Source: Cryomorpha ignava (GTDB lineage Bacteria > Bacteroidota > Bacteroidia > Flavobacteriales_D > Cryomorphaceae). Taken from it: 64,000 nt of DNA. A program made the position numbers and the translations under genes. This document shows positions 24,075-32,001 of the stretch, piece by piece (within the stretch, counting starts at the first letter, position 1; every line of letters begins with the position of its first letter). The notes beneath the pieces are model-generated. The model was not told where the DNA came from, did not search any database, and saw only the letters and a program-made list of their open reading frames with translations. The DNA is taken from positions 95,279-159,278 of the forward strand of contig NZ_JAAGVY010000004.1 in assembly GCF_010686655.1 (NCBI RefSeq). The letters are read 5' to 3'.

Positions 24075-26204
24075 TTATAGATTATTTAATTGATTTGCTT
24101 CTTTATGCTTTGAAATTGTCCAGAAAACACCCACAAAAAGGAATCTGGCTGCTGGCTGCCCTTGCGCCATACTTTGAAACTTTCCGTTTTCATCGGGCTG
24201 ATTTGCGTAGGTGTATCCAAAAATATTCTCACGACCCAGCACATTATTGCACGCCACATGTACTATCAGGTTTTGTTTCCACAAATAGCTCCAGTTTACC
24301 GAAAGGGAGGCATAACAAGGAGATACCGACTCCATTTCGCCTATTAGGTTTTGATCGTCGTAAGTGTATCCGCTATTCCATGAAAATGTAGCCCCGGGCA
24401 GCGACTTCCAATCGGCTATCCAATATTTCCCAACGACAGATAGGTTGTGCTTTGGCGCGAATGATGGCTGCACCTCAGTTTGGAAGCCTTCGTATTGCCG
24501 ACGACTATCAACGAAACTATAAGTAACCCAAAAATCGGTGTTTTTGAAAGTTGTTCTATCTCTATAAAACAGATCAAATCCATTGGCATAACCCTGACCC
24601 TGTGCCCGGTAGCCATTTTCGGTTTTTACCGCGAGTTGGGAATAAGATTTTAGATAACCCTCTATTCTAAAAATGCGATCATCTGATCCGTGCTGAAAAC
24701 TCAGTTGAAGATGTCCGGCTTCTTGATCTGCAATATTTCCCGAAAGGAGCTGAATATTTTCATTCTGATTCTGGCTAAAAATTCCGGCAGCCACAGAAAT
24801 TATACCCTGCTTGTAAGGTCTGAAAGCTGCTGCAACACGTGGCTCGAGTTTAAATTCATTATTAAGAGAACCATAATTTCCCCGCAAGCCACCGCGAATT
24901 GATAATGACGTGGAGGCAAACCACTCAACTTCTGCAAAAAGAGCCGATCTGATATCTTCGAAATCATTCGATAAATCCAGAACTTTGTCGGCAGATTTAT
25001 AATCGCGCACCATTACTTCCGCTCCACTTTTTAGCTTTAAAGCATCTGTAAAATAGTGGGTTAGCTTTTGCTTAACATGAAAAAGACGGTTATCTGTCTG
25101 ATATTTATTAGAGTCTATTTCCAGATTATCGGTATTGAGGCTAAGCGACATACCGCCTTCAGAAATCCACTTTTCAGCTATAATTTTCTTATAAGAAGCA
25201 TTTCCAAACCCAAAAGTATTGTTGATGGCAATGCGCTGTCCTCTGCCTTCTTCGCCGGGCTGTGGTTGCCAAATAATGAGTTGACTTCCCGACATCTGCA
25301 AAAACCCCTTCACCATTCCCTCATTACCCAATTTATGTCTGTAAAGAGCCTGGCCCTGTAGCGTACGTGGAGCCAGTTCAAAATCAAAATTTTGCCTAAT
25401 AAGCTCCTGGTAAGGATTTAAGTCCGTATAAGCCAGTTCAGCCGAAATTGATTGTTTTTCACCTACCAAAGTACTTGCAGCCGATAAACCTACTGACATA
25501 AACGACAAATCTGTTTGGTTTCGAACCGGTTCATCAATCGTTTCGAGCGCCAACACTGATGATAGCGCTCCACCATACTCGGCCGAATAGCCACCTGTGC
25601 TGAAAAAAGTTCCTTTAAAAAGTGCGGCATTGAATCGATTTCTGGTAGGCAACCCCGATGTTGTTGAGCCGTATGCGTTGCCAACGCGCAGGCCATCAAA
25701 GAAAATGGCCGTTTCTGACGCATCACCGCCTCGGACAAATAGCCTTCCATCATTCGCTACGGTGGCAGTACCAGGTAAGGTATTCAGCGCACCTGTAATA
25801 TCGGCCAGCGCACCGGCTGTCGTAACCACATCAAGTGGTTTCATAACCATTGATGAAGCTTTGTCGCTAACATCAATGGTACCTGCAGTGATGGATACCG
25901 CGCTAAGTTCATTGACTTTTTCAGTTAAACGAAACACTATTTTTTGAGAAGGATCTGTAACAAACTGCTCTTTCGGCTCAAAACCAATGCATGTAGCAAC
26001 TACAATCAGGCTATCTGTTTGAGCGCTTTTAAATGAAAATAGTCCATTGGCTCCTGTAGTTCCCCCATCGTAAGTACCTTTTAAATAAACATTTACGCCG
26101 GGAAGCGGATTACCTTGTTTTGAACTTACATTTCCCGAAAGGGTAACTTGCGCATAGTTGGTGGCGGCAGCAAAAAGGAAGAAAAACAGTGTTAAAAGGC
26201 GCAT
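24075..26204 (-). CDS. TonB-dependent outer-membrane receptor with CarboxypepD_reg-like N-terminus
   Basis: 709 residues. A signal peptide (1-18) is followed by a CarboxypepD_reg-like beta domain (about 20-100, GNPLPGVNVYLKGTYDGGTTGANGLF). A plug domain (about 115-230) has RLFVRGGDASETAIFFDGLRV, and a beta-barrel runs to the C-terminus. It is short for a SusC-type receptor and has no SusD partner, so it more likely takes up a metal chelate or small cofactor. Ligand unknown. The TPR gene and the LytS/LytTR pair follow. Confidence 0.9.
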   Translation of the reverse strand: MRLLTLFFFLFAAATNYAQVTLSGNVSSKQGNPLPGVNVYLKGTYDGGTTGANGLFSFKSAQTDSLIVVATCIGFEPKEQFVTDPSQKIVFRLTEKVNELSAVSITAGTIDVSDKASSMVMKPLDVVTTAGALADITGALNTLPGTATVANDGRLFVRGGDASETAIFFDGLRVGNAYGSTTSGLPTRNRFNAALFKGTFFSTGGYSAEYGGALSSVLALETIDEPVRNQTDLSFMSVGLSAASTLVGEKQSISAELAYTDLNPYQELIRQNFDFELAPRTLQGQALYRHKLGNEGMVKGFLQMSGSQLIIWQPQPGEEGRGQRIAINNTFGFGNASYKKIIAEKWISEGGMSLSLNTDNLEIDSNKYQTDNRLFHVKQKLTHYFTDALKLKSGAEVMVRDYKSADKVLDLSNDFEDIRSALFAEVEWFASTSLSIRGGLRGNYGSLNNEFKLEPRVAAAFRPYKQGIISVAAGIFSQNQNENIQLLSGNIADQEAGHLQLSFQHGSDDRIFRIEGYLKSYSQLAVKTENGYRAQGQGYANGFDLFYRDRTTFKNTDFWVTYSFVDSRRQYEGFQTEVQPSFAPKHNLSVVGKYWIADWKSLPGATFSWNSGYTYDDQNLIGEMESVSPCYASLSVNWSYLWKQNLIVHVACNNVLGRENIFGYTYANQPDENGKFQSMAQGQPAARFLFVGVFWTISKHKEANQLNNL

Positions 26205-26402
26205 ATAATTTGATTTGACGATTCAAATATGCCCTGCTTCTCCGCGGTTTAAAAAATAAATTTACTGAATGTACTTATTTTATGACTGAATCAACAAAAT
26301 AGGAGTTTCGGCTGTTGGTGAAATAATCATTATATCTGGGACGAATGTAAAGAAAGTGCTAACTATGTGCCCTGAATTAATGCTTTATATTAAATTGAGA
26401 TT

Positions 26403-27944
26403 ATGAGAGAAGCAATCCGCTTTACGCTTTTTGTTGTTATCATTTTTGCCCTTATTTCTGCAACTTTAAAGTGGCCGCTCTACGGATTTATCGGAATATT
26501 TGTGGTTATTCTGGCCATAGGTCTTTACGACATCAATCAAAAAAGTCATACCATTCTACGCAATTTCCCTGTTATTGGCCACATGCGCTATCTACTGGAA
26601 ATGATTAGCCCCGAGATTCATCAATACTTTATTGAAAGCGATACCGATGGTAAACCAATAGACAGAAATCACCGAACATATATTTACTCTCGTGCAAAGC
26701 TCGAAAGAGACACCCATCCATTTGGCACACAGCTAAATGTGAATGAAGATAATTACAAATGGATGCAACACAGTATTTACCCTGCCGCTCGCTTAAGCTC
26801 ACCACCGCGCATAAGAGTAGGTGGCTCAAAGTGCACCCAACCATATTCGTCGAGTATTTTCAATATATCGGCAATGAGCTATGGGTCATTGAGCAAAAAT
26901 GCCATTGAGGCTCTAAACAAAGGCGCTAAAGCAGGAAGTTTTTTTCACAATACGGGCGAAGGAGGAATTTCTGCATTTCACCTTAGTGGGGGCGATCTGG
27001 TTTGGGAAATCGGAACAGGCTACTTTGGCTGCCGCACGGAAGACGGGCATTTTAACCCCGAAAGGTTTGAGAAAAACGCAAACAGACCGGAAGTGAAAAT
27101 GATTGAAATCAAAATTTCGCAAGGCGCCAAACCCGGACATGGCGGAGTACTGCCGGCTGCAAAAAACAATGAAGAAATCGCGGAAATCCGTGGTTTGAAA
27201 CCGCATACAGATGTACTATCGCCTCCAGGTCACTCGGCATTTAGTGATGCATATGGACTTTTGCAATTCGTGCAGCAACTTCGAGAATTATCAAATGGGA
27301 AGCCCATTGGCTTTAAACTTTGCATAGGAAGCAAAGATGAGTTTGATGACATATGCAAAAAGATGGTGGAAACTGGAGTAAAACCCGACTTTATCACCAT
27401 AGATGGATCAGAAGGTGGTACCGGTGCCGCACCGATTGACTTTTCCAATTACGTGGGTATGCCGTGGGAACAAGGTTTGATTTATGCCGTAGATACCCTG
27501 CGTGGCTATGATTTAAAGAAAGATATTCGCGTATTGACAGCCACCAAGATTATTACCGCATTCGATGTTTTTAAAGCGCTTTGTATTGGCGCTGATATTT
27601 GCGCCGCAGCTCGCGCAATGATGATGGCTGTAGGCTGTATTCAGGCGCTAAAATGCGATACAAACACCTGCCCTACCGGTGTAGCCACACAAGATCCCAG
27701 ACTTGTACGCGGACTGGTAGTGGAAGATAAGTGGAAACGTGTGCGAAACTATCAGGGAGCTACTATTCACGATTTTCTAGAACTCTTTATGGCGGCAGGC
27801 TGCAACCACCTCGAACAATTAGACAGAAAGCTGATTTACAAGCAAGTAAACGATAAAACAATGTCGTACGCCACACTTTATCCCGAAGTAAAACCAGGCA
27901 GCTACCTGCAACACGTTAATGCAAAAGCTGCACTCGCAGAGTAG
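26403..27944 (+). CDS. FMN-binding glutamate synthase-like protein with N-terminal membrane anchor
   Basis: A 513-residue protein with two hydrophobic N-terminal segments (about residues 7-46), then the glutamate synthase central/FMN TIM-barrel fold. Motifs seen are MSYGSLSKNAIEALN, GEGGISAFHLSGGDLVWEIGTGYFGCR, KISQGAKPGHGGVLPA, TIDGSEGGTGAAP, and the 3Fe-4S-type cysteine region ALKCDTNTCPTGVATQDP. This is the GltB2-like FMN domain alone, without glutaminase or GXGXG domains. Its substrate is uncertain. It stands alone on the plus strand. Confidence 0.88.
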   Translation: MREAIRFTLFVVIIFALISATLKWPLYGFIGIFVVILAIGLYDINQKSHTILRNFPVIGHMRYLLEMISPEIHQYFIESDTDGKPIDRNHRTYIYSRAKLERDTHPFGTQLNVNEDNYKWMQHSIYPAARLSSPPRIRVGGSKCTQPYSSSIFNISAMSYGSLSKNAIEALNKGAKAGSFFHNTGEGGISAFHLSGGDLVWEIGTGYFGCRTEDGHFNPERFEKNANRPEVKMIEIKISQGAKPGHGGVLPAAKNNEEIAEIRGLKPHTDVLSPPGHSAFSDAYGLLQFVQQLRELSNGKPIGFKLCIGSKDEFDDICKKMVETGVKPDFITIDGSEGGTGAAPIDFSNYVGMPWEQGLIYAVDTLRGYDLKKDIRVLTATKIITAFDVFKALCIGADICAAARAMMMAVGCIQALKCDTNTCPTGVATQDPRLVRGLVVEDKWKRVRNYQGATIHDFLELFMAAGCNHLEQLDRKLIYKQVNDKTMSYATLYPEVKPGSYLQHVNAKAALAE

Positions 27945-28034
27945 CAAACCCGAAGTAATTTTCTAAATATTTGAGGACTTAAACAAGGTTAAAGCTTTGG
28001 TTGTTGTCTACCAATAACCATAAAACCAAAGATT

Positions 28035-28274
28035 ATGCCTGGCAAGAAAATGAATAGTATCAGGAACGAAGATCAGTACGAGACCCTGAAAGACAAAGGA
28101 ATGAACAAAGAAAAGGCTGCGCGTATCGCAAATACAAAACACCCCGATCACGACTCACGACCTTACGAAGAACGCTCAAGAGATGACCTTTATAAAAAAG
28201 CAAAAGAGATAGGTATTGACGGCAGAAGCAAAATGGATAAAGAGCAACTTATTAAAGCGCTTAGAAACAATTGA
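28035..28274 (+). CDS. Small Rho-N-domain protein
   Basis: A 79-residue, highly charged protein. Its C-terminal half (RSRDDLYKKAKEIGIDGRSKMDKEQLIKAL) is a SAP/Rho-N-like helix-extended-helix nucleic-acid-binding motif. The N-terminal half (NEDQYETLKDKGMNKEKAARIANT) is typical of plasmid- or stress-associated small proteins in many bacteria. A terminator follows. Function unknown; DNA binding in stress is an inference. Confidence 0.7.
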   Translation: MPGKKMNSIRNEDQYETLKDKGMNKEKAARIANTKHPDHDSRPYEERSRDDLYKKAKEIGIDGRSKMDKEQLIKALRNN

Positions 28275-28296
28275 CGCGCTGGATGCTCATTTTTTT

Positions 28297-28345
28297 TAAA
28301 GAAACTCTCATTGGAATATTACTCCAATCAGGGTTTCTTTTTTAT
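28297..28345 (+). terminator. Terminator of the Rho-N-domain gene
   Basis: AGAAAC and TTGGA pair with TCCAA and GTTTCT in an interrupted stem, followed by six T residues. Confidence 0.8.
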
Positions 28346-28647
28346 TATGTTTTGAAAATTTGATTGGATAGGTAAGTCTGGATCGAGTCGAAATCAATGC
28401 CATTGGGCGGTCATTCTCTAAAACTGCAAACCTTAAATATTTTAATTAAATAACACACCTTAAAATCACACTATAAGACACTTATAATTTACATAAGAAA
28501 TCTCTATATGCCGCTTCAAATGGTCATTAGTATTTAAAAAGGGGTGATTAGAATTAAAATGATACGAATTTCAAATAGATATATACAAAAGCTAGACGCC
28601 ATTCCTATTGTATACATCTTTAGACATTCCAGATTTGAAAAGTGAAA
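28346..28647. other. AT-rich spacer, nothing recognised
   Basis: About 300 bases with no open frame of coding character and no clear hairpin. Confidence 0.5.
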
Positions 28648-28941
28648 ATGAAACGAACCTATACAATTCCTTTAATAGCGACTGGCACATTTCTTTTGGG
28701 GCTAGTTTGTTTGTTTTTACCATTTCTTCCGTTTGGTTGGTTTTTGTTGTTTATAACCGCACTCCTACTTACCCCCTATTTTAAACCAATCAAAAAGCTA
28801 TTATTGTGGGCAATTAAACGCGATAAATCGGGCATATTTGAAAAGGCTCGTAAAAAAGTTTCTGAACTTTACCATTGGGCAGGCGATAAAAAACGTGCTC
28901 ATGAAATGGATAATTTTCATAAAACAAATCACGAAGATTAG
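28648..28941 (+). CDS. Small membrane protein (YbaN/DUF454-like)
   Basis: 97 residues from ATG 28648; a GTG six bases earlier would add two residues. Two closely spaced hydrophobic segments (about 7-45) are joined by LPFLPFGWFLL, which resembles the LPFLPTTPFLL turn of YbaN-like proteins. A basic cytoplasmic tail follows (KKLLLWAIKRDKSGIFEKARKKV). Function unknown. Confidence 0.6.
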   Translation: MKRTYTIPLIATGTFLLGLVCLFLPFLPFGWFLLFITALLLTPYFKPIKKLLLWAIKRDKSGIFEKARKKVSELYHWAGDKKRAHEMDNFHKTNHED

Positions 28942-28982
28942 GCCTTCACCAATTACATTGACATTGGTTTAAAGTAGCTTTT

Positions 28983-30782
28983 CTACTCGAAAACAGAGAC
29001 CTCCATCGAAATATTATCCAAATAAAATGCTTTTTTGGGTTTGTTCCAGATATATACCGAAAGCTTATCTGTTTTTTTCCGGATGGGCAATACGAGCGAA
29101 TAGACAAATTGCTGCCAATTATTGGACTTAAAGAGAGGAACATCTTTTAGCGGAGTTGCAATATAATAATACGGATTACCAATAGAATCGCGTAAATCGA
29201 AAACTATCAAGGCTTGCTCGTTGAGCGGCATCGGCTGCAATTCGAGTAGGTGGAGTTCTAATTTCAGGAATGCATCGCGACCATTAACGTACGACGAGTC
29301 AATCGGAATTTCTGCAAGCACGTTAAACTCATACTCCCGATAATCAGCTACTATTGAGTTGCTTAAGCTATCGTAAATTGATTTTGAAAACCTAAAGAGA
29401 GATTCTTTGTTTTCGAAATCCGTCAAGGCTTTTAAGATAATTGTTTCCTTCCGGTGATAAGGCTTCATATCTGACGCTCCTCCCAGCACATTCTCGTATT
29501 GCGCATCTGTTGTACCAAAAACATATCGGTACTTTGACCAATTCATATCGCTCTGAGAGAGAATTCCCGCTTTAAACTGATAAGACTGTAGCAAATTCAG
29601 TAGTACACAAGCAGTTGCAATAAGCATAAAGCCATATTTGGAAAAGCGATTTTGAAGCGATTGAATCAAAAATGCGAGAGGAATAAAAAGCAGCGGATAG
29701 AAATCGATAAAAACCCGATGGCCAAACGATGGCCCGTAGTACCAAATCCACCAGGAGCTTATGAAATACACAATTAATACACTAAACACCAGATAGCTAC
29801 AAAATCGATATCGATTCTTTTTAAATAATGGTGCTAATCCAAATATTGTCACAAGCAAAATCGGTGTATAGATAAAAAGGCCTTTTCGAAAGCTGAATAA
29901 AACATTCATTATCTGTGGTTTATCAAAATAAAAGCCCTCATTGCTGTAGCCATATAGAACGAAATGGCCGGTTTGTACAAACCATAAGATCTGCTGTATG
30001 CCGAAAATACCAACAACTAGCACGACGCATAGAAACAGACGAAAAGGGCGCTTTATCAACGCTTTAATAGCTTTCGCAAATTCTGACCAATTACTCGCCA
30101 AAAAAGGAAAAGCAAAAATGATGAGACCATTAAACGGTCTGATGAGCAAGGTGAGCCCCAGAAAAATGGAAGCCAGAATAAAGTGTTTGGTCTTATGTGA
30201 GGCTATAAAACGCTTTGCAAAAAGCAAGAGAAAGGAAATGGAGAAAAACGAATAGACATGCGAGAAGGCCGGAGCATTTACGGTATAAAACAGCAAATTA
30301 CTTCCCACTGCCAAAAGTGCAACTACAATAGCAATCGTTTGACTTCTAAAATGAATGCTCCGCAATACCAGGCTAAAAGCGTAAAGGCCGAGCAGGAAAT
30401 AAAATAGAGCGGCGAAGTTTGCCATCTTTTGAAAACCTGATTCGTAGCCACTATATGTCAAACCGCTTATCTCATAATAGGTACATGCTGCGGCAAAAAA
30501 AGGCGCTATTAGAATCGGAGTTCCGGCATTGTAGCGATTTATCACTCCATTGGGGGTTTCGAGCAAGTAGCGGTAGTCAGCAGGCTCATCACCAAAATCT
30601 CCACTTATAAAGATGGAAGGCAGATACATATAGTATCCTTTTCCATCGCCATCAATCGTTCGAATTATATTTTGAGAATCATCCGGTTTCCAGATTACCG
30701 ATACGATAATGATCAAAAAGAAAATGCCAATTGCAGTTATTGTGGAATTAACCAGACCGAATTGTAAAAAAACATTTTTCAT
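28983..30782 (-). CDS. GT-C-like polytopic membrane glycosyltransferase, putative
   Basis: 599 residues. About ten membrane helices occupy residues 10-430 and a soluble beta-rich C-terminal domain occupies about 430-599. The first loop is long and acidic (TIDGDGKGYYMYLP, DEPADYRYLLETPNGVINRY), as in GT-C polyprenyl-phosphate-sugar transferases where acidic loop residues are catalytic. Helix-loop segments such as LTLLIRPFNGLI and WWIWYYGPSFGHRVFIDFYPLLFIPLA also fit this superfamily. Donor and acceptor are unknown. Confidence 0.65.
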   Translation of the reverse strand: MKNVFLQFGLVNSTITAIGIFFLIIIVSVIWKPDDSQNIIRTIDGDGKGYYMYLPSIFISGDFGDEPADYRYLLETPNGVINRYNAGTPILIAPFFAAACTYYEISGLTYSGYESGFQKMANFAALFYFLLGLYAFSLVLRSIHFRSQTIAIVVALLAVGSNLLFYTVNAPAFSHVYSFFSISFLLLFAKRFIASHKTKHFILASIFLGLTLLIRPFNGLIIFAFPFLASNWSEFAKAIKALIKRPFRLFLCVVLVVGIFGIQQILWFVQTGHFVLYGYSNEGFYFDKPQIMNVLFSFRKGLFIYTPILLVTIFGLAPLFKKNRYRFCSYLVFSVLIVYFISSWWIWYYGPSFGHRVFIDFYPLLFIPLAFLIQSLQNRFSKYGFMLIATACVLLNLLQSYQFKAGILSQSDMNWSKYRYVFGTTDAQYENVLGGASDMKPYHRKETIILKALTDFENKESLFRFSKSIYDSLSNSIVADYREYEFNVLAEIPIDSSYVNGRDAFLKLELHLLELQPMPLNEQALIVFDLRDSIGNPYYYIATPLKDVPLFKSNNWQQFVYSLVLPIRKKTDKLSVYIWNKPKKAFYLDNISMEVSVFE

Positions 30783-30850
30783 TATCGGTTTATCACCGGG
30801 TTTTTAGGATTTCGAAGGTATGGAAATTCCGCGTTCCCCAGCGATTGTTT

Positions 30851-30870
30851 CCCCGCGATTCATCACGGGG
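30851..30870 (+). repeat. REP palindrome R1 (downstream of RAYT)
   Basis: CCCCGCGATTCATCACGGGG is a 20-base near-palindrome with the same core as the array and copies upstream of the RAYT gene. One base differs from the perfect CGCGGGG arm. Confidence 0.85.
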
Positions 30871-30950
30871 CGGCTCGACCCTTAAACTATTCGCTGTTGG
30901 CTGCTGTACCTATATTTCGCGATCTGCGGCGGAATTTTATAAGTTCACCT

Positions 30951-31595
30951 TTATTTTTTATGCTTCCATTTTTTCGGATTATCTCGGATATATTGCCTCA
31001 CAGTTTCGAGTTCCTTTTCTGATAAAATAATGTTATCCCAAAATTTCGGATGCCATTGGAATACTGGAAGTGCTTTTCGAATTTGAATGGTACACAGTGC
31101 TTTGTACCATCTGATACACCGTCCCAAATTATCGTATAGCATTGGGTTCTTCGTTCCCGTTGCGCCGCCTTTTTTTCTGTCTTTAGCTTCCTTTGCGCTC
31201 GAATTCCGTCGATCGCGGCTGTCCGGGCTGTCCGGGCTGTCGGGACTTTCGAGATTGATCGGATTCTCTGGTTTCTCGAAGCCTGCGGAACTGCCAGTCG
31301 GATTCTTCCCACTTTCCATCTTAACCACAACAATCCCATGCATGTGGTCTGGCATTATAACAAATTCATCCAGCGACACATAAGGGTATTTAATTGGAAT
31401 TCTTAGCCATTCCTGTTGAGCTATCTTACCTGCTTCAGAAAGCTTAACCACGCCATTCTCAATTTCACCAAACCACCTTGCCTTGTCTTTTAAATTGATT
31501 TCGACATGGTAGATTCCATCCCCTCCGTAATCCCACCACGAAGCTCGTGTTGTTAACCCACGGTATCGATTTTGGTATCTTCTTAACTTCGTCAT
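30951..31595 (-). mobile_element. REP-associated tyrosine transposase (RAYT, Y1_Tnp/HUH)
   Basis: The 214-residue protein carries the Y1 transposase motifs. YHVEINLKDKARWFGEI is near the N-terminus, the metal-binding HUH motif is MPDHMHGIV (His84, His86), and the catalytic tyrosine is Tyr202 in VRQYIRDNP. RAYTs cut single-stranded DNA at REP hairpins and are thought to spread them. The gene is bracketed by REP copies of one sequence family (30851-30870, 31635-31839, 31977-32001). Residues about 91-150 form a low-complexity linker with SPDSPDSPDS, encoded by a 9-bp tandem repeat. All catalytic residues are present, so it may be active. Confidence 0.92.
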
Positions 31596-31634
31596 TCTAC
31601 CTGTCTGTGTGCATGTGTTTCGACGTGTTTGTAT

Positions 31635-31839
31635 CCCCGCGATTCATCGCGGGGCAATCATTCATCGCGGGGCAATCATTCACCGCGGGGCAATCATTCA
31701 TCGCGGGGCAATCATTCATCGCGGGGCAATCATTCATCGCGGGGCAATCATTCACCGCGGGGCAATCATTCACCGCGGGGCAATCATTCATCGCGGGGCA
31801 ATCATTCATCGCGGGGCAATCATTCACCGCGGGGCTACT
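31635..31839 (+). repeat. REP with 11-unit 18-bp tandem array
   Basis: A CCCCGCG arm at 31635 begins a REP, followed by eleven direct copies of ATTCATCGCGGGGCAATC (first at 31642, period 18). Four units have ATTCACC in place of ATTCATC, and the last ends in GGGGCTAC, the normal REP end. So the right half of one REP has been tandemly amplified. The array lies upstream of the RAYT gene start and is open in several frames because 18 is a multiple of three. Confidence 0.95.
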
Positions 31840-31976
31840 ATTATTATCTTACCCACAAGCCTTTTAGCCTCCAAGTTACTGATTTTATTTCTCAACCAGA
31901 CTCTCCCTACTTTCATTTCCTTGATTTCACTCGGAATTTTCCTGAATGCTCCGGCTTATCGATAACACGTTGTTGC
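31840..31976. other. Spacer between the REP array and dnaE2
   Basis: No gene seen; a T-rich stretch with no clear hairpin. Confidence 0.4.
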
Positions 31977-32001
31977 CCCGCGATAAATCGACGGGGCTAC
32001 G
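31977..32001 (+). repeat. REP copy R3 overlapping the dnaE2 stop codon
   Basis: CCCCGCGATAAATCGACGGGG followed by CTAC is a REP of the same family. On the minus strand its GTAG end supplies the TAG stop of dnaE2 (31997-31999). Confidence 0.85.

Noticed and set aside
24075..26204. SusC for the glucan locus
   Set aside because: It is about 14 kb from the locus, short for SusC, has no SusD neighbour and is linked to a different two-component system.
31635..31839. CRISPR array
   Set aside because: The repeats are directly adjacent with no spacers, the unit is only 18 bp, it grades into a REP palindrome, and no cas gene is nearby.
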